64,000 nt of DNA from a virus, in the IMG/VR virus record IMGVR_UViG_3300028569_002417, positions 62,001 through 126,000 of that record. One strand, written 5' to 3'. The notes beneath the pieces were generated by a model. The model made no database searches. It saw only the letters and a list, made by a program, of their open reading frames with translations, and was not told the DNA's origin. Positions 40,410 to 50,032 of this stretch are shown here, piece after piece; position 1 is the first letter of the stretch; each line of letters starts with the position of its first letter. A program made the translations under genes and the position numbers.

Positions 40410-43400
40410 ATGCGAATAAATCAACCACCATTATTTTCAGGGGCAGTAGTCAGCGGATTTATAGGTGACTCTGCTGTAGTTTCTGGATCTGTTGGATCGG
40501 GGCAAATTGGATCAATTCATTTAGCAAGCGGTACAATTCCTGCTGGTTTTAGCCTTACTTCGGGTGTTATTGTTTCTGGTTTTATTGGTGATAATGCTGT
40601 AAATTCTGGTAATATTAGTAGTGGTGCGATTGGTGTCAATCATTTAATTTCTGGTTTAATTACGACATTGTCCCTTGGTTCTGGTCAAGTAACTAGCGGA
40701 AATATTGCTTCTGGTGTTGTATTCAGATTACTTTCAGGAAGTATTAATAGTGGTAATATTGGTGATAATGCTGTAAATTCTGGTAATGTTAGCAGTGGAA
40801 GTATTGGACTAGTTCATTTAGCAAGTGGTACTGTATTTTCTGGTACATTCGTTGCCTCTGGAACAGTACAGAGCGGATCATTAGGTAATGCTTCTGTTGT
40901 ATCTGGAAGTATCGCTAGTGGTGTGATTGGACTCAGTCATATTGCGTCTGGTGTAATTCAATCGGGGATTACACTAACTTCTGGTTCTGTTGTTTCTGGT
41001 TTTATAGGTAACAATGCTATTAATTCTGGTAATGTTAGTAGTGGTAGTATTGGTGTCAATCATTTAATTTCTGGATTAATTACAACATTATCTCTTGGTT
41101 CTGGTCAAGTAAACAGTGGTAATATTGCTTCTGGTGTTGTATTTAGATTGCTTTCTGGATCAATTAACAGCGGAAACATTGGCGACACTGCTGTAAATTC
41201 TGGTAATATTAGTAGTGGAAGTATCGGTTTATCACATTTAGCCTCTGGTACTGTATTTTCTGGTACATTCGTTGGTTCTGGAACAGTACAAAGTGGATCA
41301 TTAGGTAATGCTTCTGTAGTTTCTGGTAGTATCGCTAGTGGTGTGATTGGACTCAGTCATATTGCTTCTGGTGTAATTCAATCAGGTATTACATTAACTT
41401 CTGGAAGTGTTGTTTCTGGTTTCATTGGTGACGCTGCTGTAAATTCTGGTAATATTGCATCTGGGCAGATAACTGGTAATCATCTTGCATCTGGAACGGT
41501 ATTAACACAATTAACTTCTGGAATTATTACTTCTGGAATGATTGGTAATGCTGCTGTTGTCTCTGGAAGTATTGCTAGTGGTGCGATTATTGCGGCTGGT
41601 ACAAATGCACAGTTGCAATATAATCTCTCAGGATATTTTGCTGGCACAGATGCAATTTCCTATAACAATTCGTCTGGTCATTTATCCATAACCGCACAAA
41701 GTGGAACATATGTTCCCTTAATTATTAAGGGAGCGGCGCTTCAGAGTGCTGATTTATTTGATATAATTGATGCTTCTGGAAACAAAAAATTATATTTTAG
41801 TTATACAAATAACAGTGTCGCAACAATGTCCATAAGAGCGCATGGTGGCGGTTTTGGTACTATGGGCTGGGATATTGGAAGTGATTCAGCATACAATTAT
41901 CTCAAACCAGTAGGTGGCGCTGGTCCCGGTCAATGGAACATAAGAGATACAGTTATAATGAATATGTATGGTCCATCATATACAGGACCAAATACATCTC
42001 CTCTTCCAAACATTTATTTTGTTGAACAAAATACTAATGCTGGGATTAGCATAGAACCAAGTTTTGTAAGCACGATTCCAAATTTAACATTTTCTGCAAT
42101 TTCTTATGGCTCTGGAACAACGAGAGCAACATTGATTGCTGGCAGATTAACTCTTGCCACTCCTAATCCAACAAATGTTGGTCTGACTGTAAAAGGTGCA
42201 AATTCTCAAACTGGGAATTTGCAAGAATGGTCCAATAGTAGTGGATCTGCTTATGCATCCATCAATGCTTCTGGAACTTTTTTTGGAACGCTTTCTTCTG
42301 GAATAGTTATATCAGGAAATATTGGTAACAATGCTATAAATTCTGGAAATGTCAGCAGTGGAAGCATTGGACTGGTTCACCTTGCTTCTGGCACTGTATT
42401 CTCTGGCACATTTGTTGGTTCTGGTAGTGTTCAGAGTGGATCATTGGGCGACTCTGCTGTTCTTTCGGGAAACATTGGGTCAGGACAAATTGGAAGTATA
42501 CACTTAGCTTCTGGAACAATTCCTGCTAGCTTTAGTCTTACTTCGGGTGTTATTGTTTCTGGTTTTATTGGCAACAATGCTGTAAACAGTGGGAATATTA
42601 GTAGTGGTAGTGTTGCTGGTCCTCATTTAGCTTCTGGTGTGATTAATGCTATTTCTGGTAATGTTGCTATTAGTTCTGGTAGTCTTAGTGTTAACACTAT
42701 TTTTGCAACAAGTGGAAATGTTGGTGTTGGGACAAGTCTAGTTCTTAGAGCAGCAAATGCTGTTACTTCTGGTGCTGGTGGGGATATTATCCTACAACCG
42801 GGAACACAAAGTGTTACGGGTGGTAACGGAAGCGTTAAATTTTTAAGAACTAATTCAACAACAGCAATTGCTGTATTGCCAAATTACAATTCAAATAATG
42901 GAGGAATACTATGGTACAGAAAATCTGATAATGCTGAAATTGCTCGTATCAATTGTTCAGACCCTGACTCTGGTTCGCTTAATTTTGATTGTCCATTTTC
43001 TTTTAATTTTAATAATCAAGCAAGTTTTAATGGCAGCATAGCCATCATTGCCAATGGCAGTATAGCCATTGGTGGACTAGTTGGTGGAGCACTTAAGTCA
43101 GCAACAAGACATATAATTGGAGTTTATTCAGATTATCTTACTACTTCTGGTGGATCTTTTTCTTTTCCATCAAATACTACCAATATCAATTCAGATACAA
43201 ATAACTTAACTATTAGTGCATCGGCTTTCCAAAGACTAAATGTGACATCAGGTTGCACAATAACTGGCTTATCTTTCCCAACTGCTGCCTCACATGTAGA
43301 CGGCAGATTCATCAGACTTGCAAACGTAGGAACGCAAAATCTAACATTATCAAATCAAGATGCGCTCAGTAGTGGAAACAATAGATTTTATAATTACACA

Positions 43401-45083
43401 AGTGGAAACATAGTTCTTGGACCAAATCGCTTTGTTGATGCAGTTTACGATAGTACAACAGGTGGTTGGAGGGTTTATGGTGATAATTATCCTTATGTTT
43501 TACCAACAACAAATGGAACAAGTGGACAATTACTCACAACTAATGGTGTTAATAATTTAGCTTGGGCTAATGGATTTGCTCTAACTTCTGGAAGTGTTAC
43601 TTCTGGTTTTATTGGTGATAATTCTGTAAACAGTGGTAATGTTAGTAGCGGAAGCATTGGATTGGTTCATCTTGCTTCTGGCACTGTATTTTCTGGTACA
43701 TTCGTAACCTCTGGTAGTGTTCAGAGTGGAGCATTGGGCGACTCTGCTGTCCTTTCAGGAAGCGTTGGGTCAGGACAAATTGGAAGTATACACTTAGCTT
43801 CTGGAACAATTCCTGCTATCTTTAGCCTTACTTCGGGTGTTATTGTTTCTGGAATGATCGGAAATGAAGCTGTTGTTTCAGGAAGTATTGCAAGTGGAAG
43901 TATAGGGCAATTTGCAATTGCAAGTGGTAGTATCACAACTGAACATATCGCTTCTGGCGCTGTAATAAATGCAGATATTGCTGATAATGCAGTTACTAGT
44001 GGTAAAATATCTTCTGGCATTGTTGGTTCGGTTCATATTAGTAATGCTGGAGTTCTTTCTGGTAATATTGGTTCTGGACAGATAGGGTTTTATCATATTG
44101 CTTCTGGTGTAATTTCTACTGCTACACTTGGTTCAGGGCAAGTGACTTCTGGTGTAATTGCTAGCGGAAGTATTAGTAGTTTTAATTTATCTTCTGGTGT
44201 TGTCCAAAGTGGTCATATTGGTAATAATGCTGTAAATTCTGGAAATATAAGTAGTGGAAGTATTGGTGTTAATCATTTAATTTCTGGTTTGATTACGACA
44301 TTGACATTGGGAAGTGGACAGGTAACGAGTGGAAGTATAGCAAGTGGAAGTATAGGACGATTTCATATTAGTAATGCTGCTGTCGTCAGTGGAAGTATAG
44401 CAAGTGGAAGTATAGGACGATTTCATATTAGTAATGCTGCTGTCGTCAGTGGAAGTATAGCAAGTGGAAGTATAGGAACGAATCATTGTTCATCTGGTAC
44501 ACTTTTCACAGTAACAAATCCTTCGACAAATAGAGTTATCACAAGTTTGGCATCTGGTACAAATTCTGCAACAGCTAATACCAATTTGACTTATGATGGA
44601 TCAACTCTTACCGCTAATTCAGTAACGAGTGGTAGCACTGTTATAAGTGTTACTGGTCAAGCGGGTCAATTATTTTCTGTAACTGATAGTAATACTGGAG
44701 ATATTTATCAAATAGGTGATATTTCTGGTGTTCCGATCATGACTGTAAACAGTAATGGTTATGTAAAAATTGTAAGTAATACTTTTACTGGTCAATCTTC
44801 TAGTTTTACTGCTTTTAGTATTGCTGATACATCTGGTGTTGCAGCATTTATTGAATATTATGCGATCAACACAACAACTAGTGCATATAGGGCTGGAACT
44901 GTTTCATCTGTTTGGAATTCCACTGCTGACACGCTTGTTTATTCTGAAACATCTACAGACGATTTGGGTGGATCAACAATTGGACTTACATTTAGTGCTG
45001 CAATTACAAGTAACAATTTCGTTTTAACTGCTAATATAACTACTGGTACTTGGACCATTAAACTAGGAACTAGGGTGCTATAA
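40410..45083 (+). CDS. Giant Ser-Gly repeat tail fibre
   Basis: This 1557-residue protein has the site GGGAATGAAAG upstream. Most of it consists of ~20-residue units of the form SG-x-I-G-x-x-A-V-x-SG-x-I-x-SG-x-IG-x-x-HLASG, a shaft repeat analogous to the AKLADGAVT repeats of other fibres. Non-repeat domains interrupt at ~395-630 (QLQYNLSGYFAGTDAISYNN..., a fibre beta domain) and ~740-1060 (GNVGVGTSLVLRAANAV...). The C-terminal ~170 residues (SVTGQAGQLFSVTDSNTGDI...) form a terminal domain typical of phage fibres. The stop overlaps the next start (TAATG). An exact 60-bp tandem duplication lies at 44328-44477. Confidence 0.85.
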   Translation: MRINQPPLFSGAVVSGFIGDSAVVSGSVGSGQIGSIHLASGTIPAGFSLTSGVIVSGFIGDNAVNSGNISSGAIGVNHLISGLITTLSLGSGQVTSGNIASGVVFRLLSGSINSGNIGDNAVNSGNVSSGSIGLVHLASGTVFSGTFVASGTVQSGSLGNASVVSGSIASGVIGLSHIASGVIQSGITLTSGSVVSGFIGNNAINSGNVSSGSIGVNHLISGLITTLSLGSGQVNSGNIASGVVFRLLSGSINSGNIGDTAVNSGNISSGSIGLSHLASGTVFSGTFVGSGTVQSGSLGNASVVSGSIASGVIGLSHIASGVIQSGITLTSGSVVSGFIGDAAVNSGNIASGQITGNHLASGTVLTQLTSGIITSGMIGNAAVVSGSIASGAIIAAGTNAQLQYNLSGYFAGTDAISYNNSSGHLSITAQSGTYVPLIIKGAALQSADLFDIIDASGNKKLYFSYTNNSVATMSIRAHGGGFGTMGWDIGSDSAYNYLKPVGGAGPGQWNIRDTVIMNMYGPSYTGPNTSPLPNIYFVEQNTNAGISIEPSFVSTIPNLTFSAISYGSGTTRATLIAGRLTLATPNPTNVGLTVKGANSQTGNLQEWSNSSGSAYASINASGTFFGTLSSGIVISGNIGNNAINSGNVSSGSIGLVHLASGTVFSGTFVGSGSVQSGSLGDSAVLSGNIGSGQIGSIHLASGTIPASFSLTSGVIVSGFIGNNAVNSGNISSGSVAGPHLASGVINAISGNVAISSGSLSVNTIFATSGNVGVGTSLVLRAANAVTSGAGGDIILQPGTQSVTGGNGSVKFLRTNSTTAIAVLPNYNSNNGGILWYRKSDNAEIARINCSDPDSGSLNFDCPFSFNFNNQASFNGSIAIIANGSIAIGGLVGGALKSATRHIIGVYSDYLTTSGGSFSFPSNTTNINSDTNNLTISASAFQRLNVTSGCTITGLSFPTAASHVDGRFIRLANVGTQNLTLSNQDALSSGNNRFYNYTSGNIVLGPNRFVDAVYDSTTGGWRVYGDNYPYVLPTTNGTSGQLLTTNGVNNLAWANGFALTSGSVTSGFIGDNSVNSGNVSSGSIGLVHLASGTVFSGTFVTSGSVQSGALGDSAVLSGSVGSGQIGSIHLASGTIPAIFSLTSGVIVSGMIGNEAVVSGSIASGSIGQFAIASGSITTEHIASGAVINADIADNAVTSGKISSGIVGSVHISNAGVLSGNIGSGQIGFYHIASGVISTATLGSGQVTSGVIASGSISSFNLSSGVVQSGHIGNNAVNSGNISSGSIGVNHLISGLITTLTLGSGQVTSGSIASGSIGRFHISNAAVVSGSIASGSIGRFHISNAAVVSGSIASGSIGTNHCSSGTLFTVTNPSTNRVITSLASGTNSATANTNLTYDGSTLTANSVTSGSTVISVTGQAGQLFSVTDSNTGDIYQIGDISGVPIMTVNSNGYVKIVSNTFTGQSSSFTAFSIADTSGVAAFIEYYAINTTTSAYRAGTVSSVWNSTADTLVYSETSTDDLGGSTIGLTFSAAITSNNFVLTANITTGTWTIKLGTRVL
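44328..44477 (+). repeat. Exact 60-bp tandem repeat, 2.5 copies
   Basis: The sequence matches itself exactly at a period of 60 bases across this span. Each copy adds 20 residues (SGSIASGSIGRFHISNAAVV) to the fibre shaft and keeps the frame. Confidence 0.9.
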
Positions 45084-45856
45084 TGGCTATAATCGTAAAA
45101 GGTACTGTCAAGATAGCAAGACCAATTGTTCCAACAGATATTGCTGGTCTTCAACTATGGCTAGATGCTTCTGATTCTACCACTTTATTCCAAAATTCAG
45201 ATGGTACTACGCCTGCAACTGCTGATAGTGACCCAATAGGATATTGGGGAGATAAAAGTGGAAATGGCAACAATGTAATTCAATCTGATGTTTCATTAAA
45301 ACCATCTTTGAAATTGACAATACAGAATAATAAAAACACACTTCGATTTGACGGAACAAATGATAAATTAACTGGAAATTTATCTCCACAATCAAGTGAT
45401 CGCACAATGTTCATTGTTGCTAAAAGAACTAGCACTACATCTGCATGGCGTGGAGCAATTTTACTTAATTCCAATGACATAAATGATCAAACGGGAACAA
45501 CTAAATACATAATACAACAAGCTGGAAATGGAACAAACAGTCTTGGTGGCGGTCGCCCAACTCCTGGATTAGAATATACATATACTGGAAATGGTACTAA
45601 TTATTTTATAATTAGTCAGACAAATACGCTTACTGGATCGGCGGCTAAAATGAACGGTGCATCTGCTGGAAGTGTATCTCATGCATCGACTTCTATTGGG
45701 ACAGGAGTTCAAGTGCGAATAGGTTCTGGCAGACTTTCCAACACTGAAACGTGGTACGGTGATATTGCAGAAGTTATTGTTTATAATTCAGTATTATCAG
45801 CATATAATATAGTATTTTTAGAATCCTACCTCAATACGAAGTGGGGTGTTTACTAA
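45083..45856 (+). CDS. LamG-like (concanavalin fold) adhesin
   Basis: This 257-residue protein overlaps the giant fibre stop. It shows the LamG/pentraxin-like pattern: LQLWLDASDSTTLFQ (~24-38), YWGDKSGNGNNVIQ (~54-67), TLRFDGTNDKLTG (~86-98), TMFIVAKRTSTT (~108-119) and IAEVIVYNSVLS (~226-237). These jelly-roll domains bind carbohydrate. Two more such proteins follow. It is probably a fibre tip or accessory receptor-binding protein. Confidence 0.78.
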   Translation: MAIIVKGTVKIARPIVPTDIAGLQLWLDASDSTTLFQNSDGTTPATADSDPIGYWGDKSGNGNNVIQSDVSLKPSLKLTIQNNKNTLRFDGTNDKLTGNLSPQSSDRTMFIVAKRTSTTSAWRGAILLNSNDINDQTGTTKYIIQQAGNGTNSLGGGRPTPGLEYTYTGNGTNYFIISQTNTLTGSAAKMNGASAGSVSHASTSIGTGVQVRIGSGRLSNTETWYGDIAEVIVYNSVLSAYNIVFLESYLNTKWGVY

Positions 45857-46530
45857 TGAGTGTCATTTCTGGTCCAAATATTGTCATAGATGGATTGATT
45901 TTCCATGCAGATGCTGGAAACACAAAAAGTTATTCTGGTTCAGGAACAACTTGGACTGATTTAAGCGGTAATAGCAGGCACATAACACTTATCAATAGCC
46001 CTACATTTAATTCTGATAGTGTTTTATTTAATGGAAGCAACCATTATAGTGAAAGTGTTATATTCACTCCAAATATTACATCAAAAACAACAATGGCATG
46101 GTGCAAATTAACTTCAATATCACAAACTGCTGGTGGTTTAATTGGAATTATGGGAAGCGGAGGAGAACCTTTTGACTCTATAGTTTATAACGAAACCAGT
46201 AACGGATGGGGTTTTGGTTCAACCGGATTCCAGAGAACAGCATGGTCTGGTGTAAAAGAAACATCGACATCAGCTTGGGTTCATTTAGCAGCAACATATT
46301 CAAATCTAAATTACAATCTATACAGAAACGGTGTCAACATACTTACAACAACACTTTATAATGCTCTAAATTACAACTTTGCTTCTAAAATAATAATGGG
46401 GAAGAGACATGGATCACTTATAGGACCATTAGGCGCATATATTTCTCAAGGAATGGTTTACAGTCGTGCTTTGTCATCAGCAGAAGTTTTGCAGAATTAT
46501 AATTCATTAAAAAGTAGATACAACCTATAA
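45856..46530 (+). CDS. Second LamG-like adhesin
   Basis: This is 224 residues from the ATG at 45856, which overlaps the preceding stop (TAATG). Its features are IDGLIFHADAGNTKSYSGSG (~10-29), WTDLSGNSRHITL (~32-44), VLFNGSNHYSES (~54-65) and MVYSRALSSAEVLQNYNSLK (~198-217). It is a paralogue in fold, not close in sequence, to the LamG protein before it, and is co-translated with it. Confidence 0.75.
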   Translation: MSVISGPNIVIDGLIFHADAGNTKSYSGSGTTWTDLSGNSRHITLINSPTFNSDSVLFNGSNHYSESVIFTPNITSKTTMAWCKLTSISQTAGGLIGIMGSGGEPFDSIVYNETSNGWGFGSTGFQRTAWSGVKETSTSAWVHLAATYSNLNYNLYRNGVNILTTTLYNALNYNFASKIIMGKRHGSLIGPLGAYISQGMVYSRALSSAEVLQNYNSLKSRYNL

Positions 46531-46540
46531 AGGAGAATTT

Positions 46541-46855
46541 ATGAATATTGAGCCAATTATTTCGACGAATCCAGTTACAACAGTTCCAGTTCCAGAAAAG
46601 GTTTATGACACATGGTTTCTATCAGATTTTCGTCTAAGCGCAACAGGTGATCGTAAATTTGTTGCAGAAATATTCTGGACATTAGGAAAAATTAATGCAG
46701 ATGGAACATCAGAACTAAGCGAAAAAAGAACAAATCACTTTATTCCAGATCTTTTAAGTGAAGAAAGTTTACTCGCAAACCCAGAAATTGCAACTTTAGT
46801 TCCAGATTTCTTGTCTACTCTGGCAGCAGTTAGCAAAAGAGCTAATGTTATTTAA
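46541..46855 (+). CDS. Small fibre-region protein
   Basis: This 104-residue protein is preceded by AAAGGAGAATTT. It starts MNIEPIISTNPVTTVPVPEK and includes VYDTWFLSDFRLSATGDRKF (~21-40) and EKRTNHFIPDLLSEESLLAN. It lacks Ser-Gly repeats and looks like an alpha/beta assembly factor or small tail part. It may be a fibre chaperone, given its location. Family not recognised. Confidence 0.55.
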   Translation: MNIEPIISTNPVTTVPVPEKVYDTWFLSDFRLSATGDRKFVAEIFWTLGKINADGTSELSEKRTNHFIPDLLSEESLLANPEIATLVPDFLSTLAAVSKRANVI

Positions 46856-46873
46856 TGATAACAGACTAAATAC

Positions 46874-46881
46874 AATAAATA
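46874..46881 (+). promoter_or_regulatory. AATAAATA box, possible late promoter
   Basis: AATAAATA lies 36 bases before the ATG of the fibre gene at 46918, which has its own ribosome site (AAAAGGA). It differs at one base from the T4 late box. Confidence 0.35.
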
Positions 46882-46917
46882 AGTTTTCTTTTTGGAAAGT
46901 GAAGAAAAGGAAATAAA

Positions 46918-49452
46918 ATGTCTAATGAATTTGTAGTTAAAAAAGGCTTGATTCTAAATAATCAAGCCCCAGTTAAGTTTACAGATGCGTCTGGAACAAT
47001 CTATGTTGCTGTTCAAGCTCCAAGTGCTGTTAGTTCAGGCAATGTAAATATAACTCTACCCGGATCTTATGGTACAAGTGGTCAAATACTAGCAACCAAT
47101 TCATCTGGAACACTTTCTTGGGTCACACCAGCATCAATAACTTCTGGTTCTGTCACTTCTGGATTTATTGGTGACGCTGCTGTAGTTAGTGGATCTGTTG
47201 GAAGTGGTCAAATAGGAGCAGTTCACTTAGCGTCTGGTACTATCCCTTCTGGTTTTGCTTTATCTTCTGGATCTGTCATCTCTGGCTATATTGGTGATGC
47301 TGCTGTAGTTAGTGGAAGCATTGCTTCTGGACAAATTGGTGCTAACCACATTGCTTCTGGTGTAATTCCGACAAGTTTCAGCTTAACTTCAGGAATTGTT
47401 CAGAGTGGGAACATTGGTAACAATGCAGTAAACAGTGGAAATGTCAGTAGTGGAAGCATTGGTTTAGTTCATCTTGCAAGTGGAACTGTATTCTCTGGAA
47501 CATTTGTTGCATCTGGAACAGTACAAAGTGGATCATTAGGTAATGCTTCTGTAGTTTCTGGTAGTATCGCTAGTGGAAGCATTGGAAGTATTCATTTGGC
47601 TTCTGGAGTTTTAGTTCCGACTTATATTTCTGGAACAGCAAATCAAATTCTTGGAATCAATGCTGGAGCAACAGCAAATGAATACAAAACACTTGCTGCT
47701 GCTGGAAATATATCAATTACAAATAATCCAAATCTGGTTACAATTGGAACAACAGGTGAAGTTCCTCTTGGATATTACATTTCAGCATATTCAGATGTGA
47801 CACAAACTAATACAGGATTAGCTTCTGGCAATTTAATGACATATAATAATGTTGCCGAAGCAAATGGAATTTCAGTTAGATCTGGATCAAATGTCGTATT
47901 TGGATACCCCGGAACTTATAATATTCAGTTTTCAGCACAACTTGATAAAACAGATTCTGGATTAGATCAAATTGATATTTGGTTAAAATTAAATGGATCA
48001 AATGTTGATAACAGTAGCACAAGACTTGATTTGACTGGTAATGATGCTAAAGTAGTAGCAGCATGGAACTGGGTTTTATCTGTTTCTTCAGGCGATTATA
48101 CAGAAATTGCTTGGTATTCAGCAGATGCAGATTTAAGGTTGTATGCCGAAGCATTAATTAGCGGTCGTATTCACCCAGCCATCCCATCTGTTATCATGAC
48201 AGCTGTTCAGGTCATGAACACAAGTGCTTATGGAACAGTGACTAATGTTGATTTAAGTTTACCTAATCAATTTGTTGTAAGTGGTAATCCAGTAGTTTCT
48301 TCTGGAACATTAAGTGCTGCATGGGCATATCAACCACAAAATACATTCCTAGCTGCTCCTGCAAATACTAGTGGAACTCCAAGTTTCAGAGTTATTTCTT
48401 CTGGTGATCTTATTTCTGGACAAGTAATGTCTGGAAGCATTAGTAGCGGACAAATTGGAAGTATTCATTTAGCTTCTGGAGTTGTTGTTGGCTTTTTGAC
48501 TTCTGGAATTATAACTTCTGGAATGATTGGCTCAGGGGTAGTTTTCAACAATAATATTGCATCTGGTGGAGTTGTTAGTGGAAAACTTGCTGACGGTTCT
48601 GTTGTTTCTGGAAGCATAGCTTCTGGTCAAATTGGTGTTAGTCATTTAATTTCTGGATTAATTACAACATTAACATTAGGAAGTGGTCAGGTAACTAGTG
48701 GAAACATTGCTAGTGGAGTTGCATTTAGATTACTTTCTGGAAGTATTACTTCTGGATTTATTGGTGATAATGCTGTTGTTTCTGGAAGCATAGCATCTGG
48801 ACAGATTGGACAATTCCATCATGCTTCTGGATCGGTAACAAGTGGAAGCATTGGTAATGCTGCTGTAGTAAGCGGAAGTATAGCATCTGGGCAAATTGGT
48901 GTTAATCACTTAATTTCTGGATTAATCACAACATTGTCCCTTGGTTCTGGTCAGGTAACCAGCGGAAATATTGCTAGTGGAGTTGTGTTTAGATTGCTTT
49001 CTGGAAGTATTACTTCTGGATTTGTTGGTGATAATGCTGTAAACAGTGGAAATATTAGTTCTGGACAGATATTTACATTACATATTGCTTCAGGTGGATT
49101 ACTTTCGGGAGCAATTGGTAGTGGTCAAATTGGTTCTTTTCATTTAGCTTCTGGTGCAGTCACTTCTGGAGACATAGGTAACGCTGCTGTAGTTAGTGGA
49201 AGTATCGGATCTGGTCAGATTGGACAATTTCACTTAGCTTCTGGTGTAGGTGGTGGTGGAGCTAGTCTTACTTCAGGTTCTGTTACATCTGGATATATTG
49301 GAAATGCTGCTGTAGTAAGTGGAAGTATTGGTAGTGGACAAATTTCTTATCCGCATATAGCAGTTGCATCTGGATTTATAGCTGGTCAAATGTTGGCTAT
49401 AAGTTATTCTGGAACTCTATATTTTAGTAATATAGATGGAGGGACTTTCTAA
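46918..49452 (+). CDS. Ser-Gly repeat tail fibre with jelly-roll domain
   Basis: This 844-residue protein starts MSNEFVVKKGLILNNQAPVK and has a typical fibre N-terminal region with ITLPGSYGTSGQILATNSSG (~42-61). Shaft repeats of the SG-x-IG-x-x-HLASG type occupy ~75-240 and ~500-815. Between them (~275-420) is a C1q-like jelly roll: PLGYYISAYSDVTQTNTGLA, FGYPGTYNIQFSAQLDKTDS and IDIWLKLNGSNVDNSSTRLD. The stop overlaps the sulfotransferase-like start (TAATG). Confidence 0.82.
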   Translation: MSNEFVVKKGLILNNQAPVKFTDASGTIYVAVQAPSAVSSGNVNITLPGSYGTSGQILATNSSGTLSWVTPASITSGSVTSGFIGDAAVVSGSVGSGQIGAVHLASGTIPSGFALSSGSVISGYIGDAAVVSGSIASGQIGANHIASGVIPTSFSLTSGIVQSGNIGNNAVNSGNVSSGSIGLVHLASGTVFSGTFVASGTVQSGSLGNASVVSGSIASGSIGSIHLASGVLVPTYISGTANQILGINAGATANEYKTLAAAGNISITNNPNLVTIGTTGEVPLGYYISAYSDVTQTNTGLASGNLMTYNNVAEANGISVRSGSNVVFGYPGTYNIQFSAQLDKTDSGLDQIDIWLKLNGSNVDNSSTRLDLTGNDAKVVAAWNWVLSVSSGDYTEIAWYSADADLRLYAEALISGRIHPAIPSVIMTAVQVMNTSAYGTVTNVDLSLPNQFVVSGNPVVSSGTLSAAWAYQPQNTFLAAPANTSGTPSFRVISSGDLISGQVMSGSISSGQIGSIHLASGVVVGFLTSGIITSGMIGSGVVFNNNIASGGVVSGKLADGSVVSGSIASGQIGVSHLISGLITTLTLGSGQVTSGNIASGVAFRLLSGSITSGFIGDNAVVSGSIASGQIGQFHHASGSVTSGSIGNAAVVSGSIASGQIGVNHLISGLITTLSLGSGQVTSGNIASGVVFRLLSGSITSGFVGDNAVNSGNISSGQIFTLHIASGGLLSGAIGSGQIGSFHLASGAVTSGDIGNAAVVSGSIGSGQIGQFHLASGVGGGGASLTSGSVTSGYIGNAAVVSGSIGSGQISYPHIAVASGFIAGQMLAISYSGTLYFSNIDGGTF

Positions 49453-50030
49453 TGAGAAAAATTGGAGTCTTAATTTTAGGAACATATAGATCAGGCACCA
49501 GTGTTACTGCTGGTGTAATGCATCATTTAGGATTTGACACAAATTCAAAGACGGCAGAAGAAGAAAATTCAAAATTTAATCCAACCGGATCTTTTTCAGA
49601 CAAACATTTCCACATACCAGTAAAAATTGACTTTCAAGAATATTTTTTAATCAAAAATAAATTTGATTTGTGGGCATGTAAAAGTCATTTGTTTTTTCAA
49701 AACAATTTAATTGAAGATTATAAGAAAAATTTTCCAGAAGATAGAGAATCTTGGTTGATAGTAACCGACAGACAAACTCAAAATTCAATTGATTCGTTCA
49801 CATCAGTTAGCGGTGGTCGTGATTTATCATCTGAAATAAACAAACAAAAGAAAATTTGCCAAGAAACATATGATTCATGGGATAGCGACAAAAAAATAAT
49901 TGTAAATTTTAATGAACTTAAAAATAATACTTTTGAAACTATAAAAAACATTTGCTCTAAATTAAATGTAAATTTTGTAGAAGAATCACAAAATCATGTT
50001 CAAGCTAATTTAAGCAAGTTTGGGGAATAA
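49452..50030 (+). CDS. Sulfotransferase-like protein
   Basis: This 192-residue protein starts MRKIGVLILGTYRSGTSVTA. GTYRSGTS (residues 10-17) is the 5-prime phosphosulfate loop found in PAPS-dependent sulfotransferases. WLIVTDRQTQ (~100-109) fits the strand and the 3-prime phosphate side only roughly. HLGFDTNSKTAEEENSKFNP (~25-44) is seen in phage- and cyanobacteria-type family members. It lies between two fibre genes with overlaps or 2-base gaps, so it is made together with them. It could sulfate a fibre, a tail glycan or a host receptor. Confidence 0.68.
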   Translation: MRKIGVLILGTYRSGTSVTAGVMHHLGFDTNSKTAEEENSKFNPTGSFSDKHFHIPVKIDFQEYFLIKNKFDLWACKSHLFFQNNLIEDYKKNFPEDRESWLIVTDRQTQNSIDSFTSVSGGRDLSSEINKQKKICQETYDSWDSDKKIIVNFNELKNNTFETIKNICSKLNVNFVEESQNHVQANLSKFGE

Positions 50031-50032
50031 AA

